A DNA stretch of 64,000 nucleotides from Planctomycetota bacterium. GTDB taxonomy: Bacteria; Planctomycetota; Phycisphaerae; SM23-33. Below the pieces are notes generated by a model, which was not told where the DNA came from, ran no database searches, and saw nothing but the letters and a program-made list of their open reading frames with translations. Made by a program: the position numbers and the translations under genes. This document shows positions 17,685 to 26,244 of this stretch, piece after piece (the stretch's first letter is position 1; the number at the start of each line of letters is the position of its first letter). The DNA lies in assembly GCA_022705325.1 (NCBI GenBank), contig JAKJER010000018.1, positions 62,001 to 126,000 of the forward strand, written 5' to 3'.

Positions 17685-19067
17685 ATGAGCGCGATGAGAG
17701 CCTGGAGAACTGCCGGAGCGTTCCTGGCAGCCCTGCTATCGACGGGCGCGCCGCTGTTGGCGGGCGAGGCGCTGACGTTGCCACTGGAGATGCCCGCGTC
17801 CGGACAGGGGGCGGAGTTGGCGGCGCCGCTGGGAACCGAGGGGCCGTCGGCGATGGCGTTCGACAGCCGCAACCGCCCCTACCTGTTCCACTCGCGCGAC
17901 GCGTCCACAAGCGGCTACCTGGTGACGCTTCGCGACGGGCAGTGGGTGCGGCGTTCGTTCGTCGAGGCGATCAAGAAGGCCTCGACGCGATTCGTTTCGT
18001 TCGCGGCCACGCCGAAGGAGCGCCACCTGCACGCGCAGGGCTCGATGACCATCGACGACGCCGACGGCCTGTACGCCATCGTCTATTGTCGCGGGGCCAA
18101 GGGGGGCGCGTTCCCCGTGCTGGTGTACTCGGCCGACCTGGGCGAGACGTTCACGGCGTACGAGCTGCCCGGCTCGCCCGGCGGGGCGTTTCTGGAGACG
18201 CGCGTCGGCTGCAACGACCTGTCCGCGCCGCCGGCGATCGGCCTGCTCAAGCTCCGCCAAAGGCACCCCGCCGAGTGGACCGACTACCACGTGCTGTCGG
18301 TGCTCGTGCCGCGGAAGGACGGCAAGACCCTGCGCCTGCCGCCGCCGGTGGAGGTCTCGAGCGACTGCTTCGGCGTGTCCAACCACTCCGGCGGATATTC
18401 GTTCGCCGTCACCCGCGGCGGACGGACGCACCTGGTGTGGGCGGAGATCCCCGGCGAGGGCCGGAAGGGCAACCCGACGTTCGCGGCCACGCTGGACCGC
18501 CAGAGCGGCAAGATCGTCGAGCGCCAGTTCCTGGCCGTCGCCCCGCCCGACGTGCCGGACGTGCACTCCACGCCGGTGATCGCCGCCGACGCGGCCGGGC
18601 GCCTCCACGTGATCTGCGGGGCGCACGGACAGAGCTTCCTGTACCTGCGGTCGCAGCAGCCCGGTCGGGTGGATGCGGGCTGGACCAAGCCGGTCGCCAT
18701 GGGCGGGCGACAGACGTACGCCACGCTCCTGTGGATCGGGAAGGACTCGCTGCTGTCTGCCTTTCGCGAGTGGAAGGACGGCGTGGCCACGCTGTCGATG
18801 CAGTCCAAACCCGCCGGCGCCGATCGCTGGCCCGCCTCGCGGACGCTGGTGGTCGCCCCGGGGCGGAAGAAGGGTTACGGCATCTTCTATCACCGCCTGT
18901 TCGTCGACCGCGGCGGGGTGCTGTACCTGAGCTTCACGTTCTTCACCTTCCGCGACAAGGGCGAGACGTTCTACCCCCGCCTGCTGATCGCCTCCGGCGA
19001 CGGCGGGGCGACGTGGTCGCCGGCGACCAGGGAAGACCTTGCCGCCCGCGTGAAGGCCTCGCGATAG
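17685..19067 (+). CDS. Exported BNR-repeat protein (sialidase-like beta-propeller)
   Basis: A 460-aa exported protein with a signal peptide (MSAMRAWRTAGAFLAALLST...LLAG) and a beta-propeller of BNR-4/sialidase-like type. Repeated blades are visible as GPSAMAFDSRNRPYLFHSRD, AIVYCRGAKGGAFPVLVYS(A)DLGETF and RLLIASGDGGATWSP, the last two being Asp-box-like (S-x-D-x-G-x-T-[FW]). No full set of sialidase catalytic residues (Arg triad, Tyr/Glu pair) can be confirmed by eye, so it may bind or cleave a sugar. It starts 2 nt after the DUF5060 stop codon, indicating tight cotranscription. An alternative start MRAW lies three codons later. Confidence 0.65.
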   Translation: MSAMRAWRTAGAFLAALLSTGAPLLAGEALTLPLEMPASGQGAELAAPLGTEGPSAMAFDSRNRPYLFHSRDASTSGYLVTLRDGQWVRRSFVEAIKKASTRFVSFAATPKERHLHAQGSMTIDDADGLYAIVYCRGAKGGAFPVLVYSADLGETFTAYELPGSPGGAFLETRVGCNDLSAPPAIGLLKLRQRHPAEWTDYHVLSVLVPRKDGKTLRLPPPVEVSSDCFGVSNHSGGYSFAVTRGGRTHLVWAEIPGEGRKGNPTFAATLDRQSGKIVERQFLAVAPPDVPDVHSTPVIAADAAGRLHVICGAHGQSFLYLRSQQPGRVDAGWTKPVAMGGRQTYATLLWIGKDSLLSAFREWKDGVATLSMQSKPAGADRWPASRTLVVAPGRKKGYGIFYHRLFVDRGGVLYLSFTFFTFRDKGETFYPRLLIASGDGGATWSPATREDLAARVKASR

Positions 19068-19120
19068 GCCCGGCGGCGCGCGTCTGCCGCCCGCTCGCGG
19101 GTTGGCGCGGCCCGGCGGAC

Positions 19121-19149
19121 TTGACTTGTGCGGCGAGGCGGCGTACAAA
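19121..19149 (+). promoter_or_regulatory. Candidate promoter of the AOR gene
   Basis: TTGACT, 17-nt spacer, TACAAA, placing a start site about 29 nt ahead of the ATG; CAGGAG follows as ribosome binding site. Confidence 0.55.
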
Positions 19150-19184
19150 TCCACGCATCGCAACCCAGACAGCAGGAGACGATC

Positions 19185-20978
19185 ATGGGCGCATACTGCG
19201 GCAAGGTCCTTCGCGTGAACCTGACCAGCGGGGCGATCTCCAGCGAGCCGTTGAACATGGCGGCTGCCGGCAAGTTCATCGGCGGGCGGGGCCTGGCCTC
19301 GTGGTATCTCAGCCAGGAGGTGGACCCCAAGGTGGACGCCCTCTCGGCGGACAACAAGGTGATCATCGCCGCCGGCCCGCTGACGGGCACGCCCGCCCCG
19401 ACCTCCGGGCGGTACATGGTGGTCACCAAGAGCCCGCTGACCGGGCTGATCGCCAGCAGCAACTCGGGCGGGTTCTGGGGGCCTGAGCTCAAGAACGCCG
19501 GCTTCGACATGATCATCTTCGAGGGCAAGAGCCCCAAGCCCGTCTACCTCTTCATCCGCGACCAGCAGGTCGAGCTGCGCGACGCGGGCGGCGTCTGGGG
19601 GCAGGTCGTCTCCAAGACCACCGACGCGCTGATGGAAGAGGCGGGCGACCCCAAGGCCCACGTGCTGTGCATCGGCCCGGCCGGCGAGAGGCTCTCGCCC
19701 ATCGCGTCGGTGATGAACGACAAGCACCGGGCGGCGGGGCGCAGCGGCGTGGGGGCGGTGCTGGGCAGCAAGAACCTCAAGGCGGTCGTGGTCCGCGGCA
19801 CGGGCAAGGTCGAGCCGGCCGACGCCGACAAGACCCGCGAGCTGGTGTCCGCGCTGATCAAGCGTCTTCGCGAGCACGACGTGACCGGCAAGGGCCTGCC
19901 CGCCTACGGCACGGCGGTGCTGGTGAACGTGATCAACGAGGCGGGCATGTACCCGACCAACAACTTCCAGAAGGTGCACTTCCCGACGGCGGACAAAGCC
20001 AGCGGCGAGACGCTGGCGGAGAAATACCTGGTCAAGAAGGTGGCCTGCTCGCGCTGCCCGATCGCCTGCGGGCGGAGCACCGCCATCGGCGACGAGCACG
20101 GCGAGGGGCCCGAGTACGAGACGCTCTGGGCCTTCAGCGCCGACTGCGGCGTGGACGACCTGCCCGCGGTCATCCGCGCCAACTACCTGTGCAACGAGTA
20201 CGGGCTGGACACGATCTCGACCGGCGCGACCATCGCCTGCGCGATGGAGCTGTACGAGAAGGGCTTCATCCCGGCCGACCAGTGCGACGGGCCGGCGCTG
20301 GCGTTCGGCAGTAGCGAGGCCATCGTGGAGTGGACCCGCAAGATGGGAACCGGCGAGGGGCTCGGGGCCAAGCTGGCGCTGGGCTCGGCCCGGCTGGCCG
20401 AGATGTTCGGCTGCCCCGAGGCGTCCATGACGGTCAAGAAGCAGGAGCTGCCCGCCTACGACCCGCGCGGCGTGCAGGGCCACGGGCTGCAGTACGCCAC
20501 CAGCAACCGCGGCGGCTGCCACGTCCGCGGGTACATGATCTCGCCGGAGGTGCTGGGCATCCCCCAGAAGCTCGACCGCTTCGGCATCGAGGGCAAGGCG
20601 ACCTGGGCCAAGGCGTTTCAGGACCTGACGGCCTTCATCGACTCGCTGGGCATCTGCCTGTTCACGTCGTTCGCCCTCAACGCCGACGACTTCCGCGACC
20701 TCTACAACACCATCGTGGGCGAGGCCCTCGACACCGACGGCGTGATGAAGGCGGGCGAGCGGATCTGGAACCTCGAGCGCGTGTTCAACCTGAACGCCGG
20801 CATGGACCCCAAGGACGACACCCTGCCCAAGCGCCTGCTCAAGGAGCCCGCCGGCCCCGGCGGCAGCGAGGGCCACGTCCACCGCCTCCACGAGATGCTG
20901 CCCGAGTACTACCAGCTTCGCGGCTGGGACAAGAGCGGCGTGCCCACCAAGGAAACGCTCGCGACGCTGGGACTGTAG
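19185..20978 (+). CDS. Aldehyde:ferredoxin oxidoreductase family protein
   Basis: A tungsten- or molybdenum-bispyranopterin enzyme of the AOR family, which oxidises aldehydes to carboxylates with ferredoxin. The 597-aa length is typical. The N-terminal domain is characteristic (MGAYCGKVLRVNL, FIGGRGLASWYL, GPLTGTPAPTSGRYMVVTKS). The [4Fe-4S] ligands appear as C288-x2-C291-x3-C295 (CSRCPIAC), and the distal Cys lies in LGICLFTS. Pterin-binding residues are in the RGGCHVRGY stretch. It works in the cytoplasm, normally under anaerobic conditions. CAGGAG precedes ATG 19185. The aldehyde substrate cannot be told from sequence. A 7-bp repeat array starts one base after the stop codon. Confidence 0.92.
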   Translation: MGAYCGKVLRVNLTSGAISSEPLNMAAAGKFIGGRGLASWYLSQEVDPKVDALSADNKVIIAAGPLTGTPAPTSGRYMVVTKSPLTGLIASSNSGGFWGPELKNAGFDMIIFEGKSPKPVYLFIRDQQVELRDAGGVWGQVVSKTTDALMEEAGDPKAHVLCIGPAGERLSPIASVMNDKHRAAGRSGVGAVLGSKNLKAVVVRGTGKVEPADADKTRELVSALIKRLREHDVTGKGLPAYGTAVLVNVINEAGMYPTNNFQKVHFPTADKASGETLAEKYLVKKVACSRCPIACGRSTAIGDEHGEGPEYETLWAFSADCGVDDLPAVIRANYLCNEYGLDTISTGATIACAMELYEKGFIPADQCDGPALAFGSSEAIVEWTRKMGTGEGLGAKLALGSARLAEMFGCPEASMTVKKQELPAYDPRGVQGHGLQYATSNRGGCHVRGYMISPEVLGIPQKLDRFGIEGKATWAKAFQDLTAFIDSLGICLFTSFALNADDFRDLYNTIVGEALDTDGVMKAGERIWNLERVFNLNAGMDPKDDTLPKRLLKEPAGPGGSEGHVHRLHEMLPEYYQLRGWDKSGVPTKETLATLGL

Positions 20979-20979
20979 G

Positions 20980-21028
20980 GATTGTCGATTTTCGATTGTC
21001 GATTGTCGATTGTCGATTGTCTATTTGA
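20980..21028. repeat. 7-bp tandem array (GATTGTC)
   Basis: Six units (GATTGTC, GATTTTC, then four GATTGTC) plus a degenerate seventh (TATTTGA). It begins one base past the AOR stop codon. The array beside bamA (56001-56042) is the reverse complement of the same unit family. Confidence 0.9.
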
Positions 21029-21101
21029 GGCGTCCGGCCCATGAAACGCAGAGGCAGCCTCGTGCTGCTTGTCGCCTGCGTCTGCGCGGCGGAACGGCCG
21101 A

Positions 21102-22493
21102 TCAACTCACCACGTACTCCTCCGGCTTGATCTCCAGCCGCCCGCCGCCGGCGGCCAGGCAGTCGTTCACGCGGAGGACCGAGACGGCGGAGTGGTAGCC
21201 CTCGTCGGCGGGGCAATTGAGCTTGACGTTCTTCGGGTTGCGGACGGCCGAGAAGAAGTTCACCAGGTGGGCCCAGTGGACGGGGCGGTCGTTGCGCGGA
21301 TCGAAGGGCAGCGGGTATATCCGTCCGCTCTCCTCACCCGAGGGCACCTTGACCGAGATAGTCCCGTCCAGGCGCGTCGTGAATCCCTTGATGTTCTTCA
21401 CGCACCACTGGTCCAACTCCCGCTCGAAATCCGGCACAACGACGTTCTCCTCGCGACGCAGGCCCATTCGCCCGTCGAACTCGCGCAGGTTCATCGAGCC
21501 TTCGTCGCCGATGAGCGTCTCGAAATACCCGCCGTGGCTGGAGGTGTTCAGGAGTTGGTAGAAGCCCTGCACGATCTGCTCGCGACCGGCCTGCGTGGTG
21601 GCCCATTCGTACATCGCGTTGACGCTGGTGTACCACTCGCTGGGCTGGGCGGGGTCGCGCCAGGACATGGCCGAGATGGCCCGGGGCGCGGCGCGGAGGA
21701 ACCAGTTGAACACGTCCACCTGGTGGCTGCCCAGGTCGGCGATGGGCCCGCCGCTGTACCGCTTGTACCACCGCCAGTTCAGCAGGTGCTCCACGCCCGG
21801 GTAGCCATGGCGGGCGATGGTGGCGGCGTTGGGCATGGCGGCGGCGGCCGGCGCAGGAACGCGCAGCCCGCGGAAGCGGTTCCACTGCCCGTACGCGTTG
21901 GTGATCCGCCCCAGGGCCCGATGCGTGCGGACGTACTCCAGCGCGGTCAGGTACCGCGGGTTGGAGCGGCGCTGGTGGCCGATCTGGAGCAGCTTGCCCG
22001 TCTGGCGGGCGGCCCGCACCATCGAGCGGGCCCCCTCCAGCGTGTTGGACATCTCCTTCTCGCAGTACACGTGCTTGCCCGCCTTGAGGCAGGCGACGGC
22101 GATCTCCGCGTGCGTCCAGTCGGGCGTGGCGATGATGACCGCGTCGAGGTCCTTCTCGCCGGCGAGCATCTCGCGGTAGTCCTCGTAGCCGCGGGCCTCG
22201 TGCCCGTACTTGCGGACCAGTCTCACGCCCGCCTCGCGCCGAACTCCCCAGATATCGCAGATCGCGCGGATCCTCAGCCGCTGGTCGGCCATCTTCAGGC
22301 AATTGGAGGCCAGAAGCACCCGCCCCTGCGTGCCGATGCCGACGAAGGCGATGTTCAAATCGTCGTCCTTGCCCGGCGCGGGGGGTTGGGGCTCGTCGGC
22401 GGCCGCCAGGTCGTCGGCCCACGCCGCCGCCAGCAACGCCCCCGCTCCCGCCGCCCGCAGAAACTCCCGTCGCTTCATGCCCGTGCGTGTCAT
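21102..22493 (-). CDS. Tat-exported Gfo/Idh/MocA family oxidoreductase
   Basis: A 463-aa NAD(P)-dependent oxidoreductase of the Gfo/Idh/MocA family, probably periplasmic. A twin-arginine signal (MKRREFLRAAGAGALLAA) opens the protein. The Rossmann fold shows as LNIAFVGIGTQGRVLL, then DLDAVIIATPDWTHAEIAVACLKAGKHVYCEKEMS, where the usual EKP reads EKE. The C-terminal substrate domain follows (GGPIADLGSHQVDVFNW). In planctomycetes such exported oxidoreductases are abundant near sulfatases and glycosidases and are thought to modify sugars; the substrate is unknown. ATG 22493 (GGGACAG upstream) is preferred; 22478 would also start just before the RR motif. It is divergent from the LysM gene. Confidence 0.88.
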   Translation of the reverse strand: MTRTGMKRREFLRAAGAGALLAAAWADDLAAADEPQPPAPGKDDDLNIAFVGIGTQGRVLLASNCLKMADQRLRIRAICDIWGVRREAGVRLVRKYGHEARGYEDYREMLAGEKDLDAVIIATPDWTHAEIAVACLKAGKHVYCEKEMSNTLEGARSMVRAARQTGKLLQIGHQRRSNPRYLTALEYVRTHRALGRITNAYGQWNRFRGLRVPAPAAAAMPNAATIARHGYPGVEHLLNWRWYKRYSGGPIADLGSHQVDVFNWFLRAAPRAISAMSWRDPAQPSEWYTSVNAMYEWATTQAGREQIVQGFYQLLNTSSHGGYFETLIGDEGSMNLREFDGRMGLRREENVVVPDFERELDQWCVKNIKGFTTRLDGTISVKVPSGEESGRIYPLPFDPRNDRPVHWAHLVNFFSAVRNPKNVKLNCPADEGYHSAVSVLRVNDCLAAGGGRLEIKPEEYVVS

Positions 22494-22689
22494 GATCTGT
22501 CCCTTTCGCCAAGAGGGGTGGACTGTTCTCGCGTCCACCATCAAGACGCAGCACGGGCGGATTTCTTAGCCGTCGCCCTGCGCGGGGCCGGCGGGGAAGC
22601 GCCGACGGCGCCCCGGTTGCGCCGAAGCGGACCGGGCTGTGTTTTCATGCGCAAGAATTTGGTTGCCAAAGTCTTTTCGCCTCGCGCAA

Positions 22690-22695
22690 TATAAT
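22690..22695 (+). promoter_or_regulatory. TATAAT -10 element ahead of the LysM gene
   Basis: Perfect TATAAT 55 bp before the ATG. The best -35 candidate, TTGCCA, is 21 nt away, which is too far for a standard promoter. Confidence 0.3.
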
Positions 22696-22750
22696 TAGGC
22701 GGTACGACTGGGCGGGGGCTGTGAATATCCTGTGAGAGGAGCGCTGGACC

Positions 22751-23830
22751 ATGCGCACGGACGTGAAAATCGGAATCGTTGTGGGGCTGCTGATCCTGGG
22801 CGGCGTGGTCGTGTATTTCTCCCTGCTGAAGGGTCCGGAGACCACGCCCGCCCCGAGTCCCGACGGCAAGGTGGCCAACAAGGTCGAGCCGGCGGCGCCC
22901 AAGGTGGACAAGAAGGCGCCCAAGGTGGACAAGAAGGACAAGGCCCCGCCGCGCCTGGCCAAGAAGGACGACTCGATCGTCGTCCCGCCCTTCAGCGAGG
23001 GCCCGAGCATCTCGCCCGATCCGGTCCGCCCGATTCGTCCGCCGTTGGCGACGGCGCCGGCGATCGTCGAGCCGCCCGTGGTCACCCCGCCGGTCGTGAC
23101 GCCGCCCATCGCCGGGCGCGATCCGACCCCGCCGGGCGGAATGGGTGAGGTCGTCACGCCGAGCTTCGGCCCGGCCCCGCACGTCGAGCCCCCGTCGCGA
23201 GTGAGCCCGCCGAGCGTGGTCCTGCCCCCGCGGGTGATCGAAGAGCCGGTCGTCGCCGTGACGCCGCCGTCCAGCGCCGACCAGGCGCGGGAATACACCG
23301 TGGTCGAGGGCGACGCGGGCTATTGGGGCATCGCGGAGAAGATGTACGGCCCGGGCAAGGGCTCGCAGTGGGTCCACATCGCCAAGGCCAACCCGCAGGT
23401 CGCGTCGACGGCGCTTCGGCCGGGCATGAAGCTGAAGGTCCCGCCGCTGCCGACGGCCTCGACGGTGCTCCCGCCGCGCCCGGAGACGGGCACGGTGACG
23501 CCCGGCGTGGGTGCGGGCAGCGTGGGCGAAGGCACGGCCGGACCCAACGGCTCGACCGTCTACGTGGTCAAGGAAGGGGACAACGGGCTGTGGGCGATCG
23601 CCCAGAAGCTCTACGGCGACGGCAGCCTGTTCCCGGTGATCCAGAAGGCCAATCCCTCCGTCAAGAGCAGCGCCCTTCGCGTGGGCCAGCGGTTGGTGAT
23701 CCCGCCCAAGCCGGCCGGCGGCGCAACCGCCGGGACCACCGCCACCACCGGGACCGCCCGTCCGGCGGCTGGATCGCGCGCGCCGGGGCGGCGGCCGGTT
23801 GCGGACGACAGGCCGATCTTCATCGAGTAG
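22751..23830 (+). CDS. Membrane-anchored protein with two LysM domains
   Basis: A 359-aa envelope protein. An N-terminal transmembrane anchor (residues 7-25, IGIVVGLLILGGVVVYFSL) is followed by a Lys/Ala/Pro-rich linker to about 180. LysM 1 spans 181-231 (YTVVEGDAGYWGIAEKMYG... LRPGMKLKVPP) and LysM 2 spans 271-318 (YVVKEGDNGLWAIAQKLYG... LRVGQRLVIPP). LysM binds peptidoglycan or other N-acetylglucosamine polymers, so the protein probably bridges the inner membrane and cell wall. GAGGAG lies 9-12 nt upstream of the ATG. It precedes the FlgI-like lipoprotein gene by 169 bp, with a separate TATAAT in between. Confidence 0.85.
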   Translation: MRTDVKIGIVVGLLILGGVVVYFSLLKGPETTPAPSPDGKVANKVEPAAPKVDKKAPKVDKKDKAPPRLAKKDDSIVVPPFSEGPSISPDPVRPIRPPLATAPAIVEPPVVTPPVVTPPIAGRDPTPPGGMGEVVTPSFGPAPHVEPPSRVSPPSVVLPPRVIEEPVVAVTPPSSADQAREYTVVEGDAGYWGIAEKMYGPGKGSQWVHIAKANPQVASTALRPGMKLKVPPLPTASTVLPPRPETGTVTPGVGAGSVGEGTAGPNGSTVYVVKEGDNGLWAIAQKLYGDGSLFPVIQKANPSVKSSALRVGQRLVIPPKPAGGATAGTTATTGTARPAAGSRAPGRRPVADDRPIFIE

Positions 23831-23858
23831 ATGTCTTTTTCGCAGGCCCGGCCGACGG

Positions 23859-23864
23859 TATAAT
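23859..23864 (+). promoter_or_regulatory. TATAAT -10 element ahead of the FlgI-like gene
   Basis: Perfect TATAAT 135 bp before the ATG; the hexamer 17 nt upstream is TTTTTC, a weak -35. Confidence 0.3.
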
Positions 23865-23999
23865 CGTCGTGGTACCGGGCGCGACGCGACTTCCCGGTGC
23901 CACGGGCCCTGTGCCTGTGGCATCGGCGTTCTGGGGCGCCGGCAACGGGCGTTCGCGGAAATCGCCGGAGGTCCGGCAAGCTCTAACAGGATGAGATTC

Positions 24000-25820
24000 A
24001 TGCCCGCCAACAAGCTGTCACTCGTACTTGTGGGGTTGTGCCTGGCGCTGGGGAGCCTGGGCGGATGTGCGGCGGACCAGTTGCCCTCGTGGCTGAAGTG
24101 GGCCGCGGTGCGGAAGTCCTCGTCCCCCTCCACAGCCGCCCCGCGTCGCGCGCCCCAGGCCCCTCCCCCGCCGCACGTCGCGGGCACGGTGGCGGAATAC
24201 TGCCGCCTGTCCGGCGGCAGCGACCTGCTGGTCCAGGGGTACGGGCTGGTCGTCGGGCTGGGCAAGAACGGCTGCGCGGAGGTCCCCGCCAACGCGCGGG
24301 ACTACATGCTCAAGGTGCTGGCCTCCCGCGGGGAGATCGGCTCGTACAAGATGGGGTTGACCGGGGCCTCGCCGGCCCAGGTGCTGCGAGACCTGGACAC
24401 GGCGGTGGTGCTGGTGGCCGGGCGGATCCCGCCGGGCTCGCCCAAGGGCGCCCGCTTCGACATGTTCGTTTCGGCCCTGCCGCAGACGTCGACCCGCAGC
24501 CTGGAGGGAGGCATCCTCCTGCCGACCGACCTGCACCTGGCGCTGGGAGGCCTGGCCACGCCGGGCGGCTCGTCGCGAATCCTGGGCGAGGCCCGCGGTT
24601 CGCTGTTCCTCAATCCGTTCATCGACTCGGCCAAGCCGGAAGAGGCCGTCAAGCTCCGCAGCGCCCGCGTGCCGGGCGGCGGGACGGTGCTGCACCCCCG
24701 CGGCGTGAGCCTGCAACTCATCGACCGCGACTACGCCCGGGCCGACGCGATCCAGAAGCGGATCAACGGGCGGTTCGGCAAGGCCGGGCAGCGCCGCCTC
24801 GCCAACGCCATCAACCAGGGCAGCGAGATCGCCATCGAGATTCCGCCCGACCAGCGCAACGACTACGTCCACTTCCTCCGCCTGCTGACCCACCTGCCGG
24901 TCCGTTCGGGCCCGGGCGAATGGGAACAGCAGGCCCGCAAGATCGCCGGCGCGATGGAGATGCCCGGCGTCCAGCACGAGGAGCTGGCCCTGGTGTGGGA
25001 GGCGATGGGCCCGCAGATCCTGCCGACGATCCAGCCGCTGTACCTCTCGTCCAACGCCCACACGGCGTACTGGTCGGCGGTGGCGGGCCTGCGGCTGGGC
25101 GACGACGCCGCCGGCGACGTGATCATCCGTTTCGCCAACACCGTCAACAGCCCGCTCCAGCGGACGGCGATCGAGGAACTGGGGCGCCACCCGAGGCTGG
25201 TTAAGGCGACGTCCCCGCTGCGCAAGCTGCTGGACGACCCCAACGAGCTGGTCCGGGTGTCGGCCTACGAAGCCCTCGTGGAGCGCGGCGACGACAAGTC
25301 GGTGACGCGGATCTTCGTGGGTCGCGACCCGCTGGGCGCGGACGCCCACTCCGAAACGCAGTTCGTGCTGGACCTGATCAGCTCGCACGACCGCCCGGTG
25401 ATCTACGCCACGCAGAGCGGCCTGCCGCGGATCGCCCTGTTCGGCAAGGACATGCAGATGGCCCGCCCGCTGTTCTTCTGCGCCCCCGAGGACACGGTGA
25501 CCGTGAACGCCAATAATCCCTCGGACAAGGTGACGGTCTTCCGCAAGATCCCCCGCAGCGGCGCCAACAGCAAGGCCTTCCGCATCGAGCCGTACGTGCG
25601 GTCGCTGGTCCAGACGCTGGGGAACCTGCCCTACGAGGACGCCGAGGGCGAGATTCACGGCCTGGGGGTCAACTACAGCCAGATCCTGGGCGTCCTGCAG
25701 CGGCTGTGCAAGCGGGGCGACGTGCCCGCGCGGTTCGTCCTCCAGCCGCTGCCCGGCGTGCAGGACCTCTACCAGGACGTCATGACCACCGGCCGGCCCG
25801 ACATGCCGTCCGGAACGTAG
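24000..25820 (+). CDS. Lipoprotein with FlgI (flagellar P-ring)-like domain and HEAT-like segment
   Basis: A 606-aa predicted lipoprotein (lipobox GSLGGC, Cys23). Residues about 58-300 resemble the P-ring protein FlgI: LLVQGYGLVVGLGKNG corresponds to the conserved LxGYGLVVGLxGTG, and VVLVAGRIPPGSPKGARFDM plus SLEGGILLPTDL match the conserved VTADLPxF...RIDV and LxGGTLLxTPL blocks. The rest is longer than any FlgI. A HEAT-like stretch (LRKLLDDPNELVRVSAYEAL, about 410-430) and a conserved C-terminal beta region follow. No other flagellar gene is in the window, so a motility role is doubtful. AGGATGAG positions the start at 24000; an upstream in-frame ATG (23991) is too close to it. Function unknown; probably an envelope ring or scaffold protein. 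Confidence 0.7.
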   Translation: MPANKLSLVLVGLCLALGSLGGCAADQLPSWLKWAAVRKSSSPSTAAPRRAPQAPPPPHVAGTVAEYCRLSGGSDLLVQGYGLVVGLGKNGCAEVPANARDYMLKVLASRGEIGSYKMGLTGASPAQVLRDLDTAVVLVAGRIPPGSPKGARFDMFVSALPQTSTRSLEGGILLPTDLHLALGGLATPGGSSRILGEARGSLFLNPFIDSAKPEEAVKLRSARVPGGGTVLHPRGVSLQLIDRDYARADAIQKRINGRFGKAGQRRLANAINQGSEIAIEIPPDQRNDYVHFLRLLTHLPVRSGPGEWEQQARKIAGAMEMPGVQHEELALVWEAMGPQILPTIQPLYLSSNAHTAYWSAVAGLRLGDDAAGDVIIRFANTVNSPLQRTAIEELGRHPRLVKATSPLRKLLDDPNELVRVSAYEALVERGDDKSVTRIFVGRDPLGADAHSETQFVLDLISSHDRPVIYATQSGLPRIALFGKDMQMARPLFFCAPEDTVTVNANNPSDKVTVFRKIPRSGANSKAFRIEPYVRSLVQTLGNLPYEDAEGEIHGLGVNYSQILGVLQRLCKRGDVPARFVLQPLPGVQDLYQDVMTTGRPDMPSGT

Positions 25821-26139
25821 CACGGGCAGCGCCGCGCCGCCAAATCAGGCAGGTTCGCGGCTAGCCGGGGCGGGATGACGGAAGGCCCACCATCCCCGAG
25901 GGATGGAGGCATGACTCGCCAGCTAGCGCAGCGGCGCGGGAGAAGTGCCCCCCACCGCCCTTGGGGCGGTGGAGGGCAGGTCTTCCGGAGGCTCTTGCGT
26001 CAGTCAACGACGGCGACGACCCGAGAAAACAGGCTCAGGAAAGCACTTGCGTCGTGCCGATAAGAAGAAGTGGATGGTTCCGCCCACGCTGTGCGCGGAC
26101 GAAAAGTGCATTCTTCGCCCGCCGCCGGCCGGCTGGCCC
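25821..26139. other. Intergenic region with one hairpin
   Basis: No gene seen between the FlgI-like gene and smc. It contains a strong hairpin at 25952-25972 and, at its end, the smc promoter. Confidence 0.4.
25952..25972 (+). terminator. Hairpin downstream of the FlgI-like gene
   Basis: Perfect 9-bp GC stem CCACCGCCC/GGGCGGTGG with a 3-nt loop, 131 bp past the stop. No T-run follows. Confidence 0.35.
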
Positions 26140-26167
26140 TTGACGGGCGACGCCAAGAGGCTATGAT
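26140..26167 (+). promoter_or_regulatory. Candidate smc promoter
   Basis: TTGACG, 16-nt spacer, TATGAT; predicted start about 70 nt ahead of the smc ATG. Confidence 0.6.
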
Positions 26168-26244
26168 TGCCCTGGCACGGACTGCCAGGCGTACCGGCCG
26201 CGTGGACGTTAGGGCGGCCTGTCGTGCGTTAAGGAAGACGCCGA

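Noticed and set aside
17736..20891. 1051-codon minus-strand frame over the BNR and AOR genes
   Set aside because: Composition of a GC-rich shadow; both plus-strand genes have clear family motifs.
20980..21028. CRISPR array
   Set aside because: Repeats are 7 bp with no spacers and no cas genes are in the window.
24000..25820. Part of a flagellar operon
   Set aside because: No other flagellar gene (flgA, flgH, flgG, fliF and so on) is present, and the protein is a longer lipoprotein.
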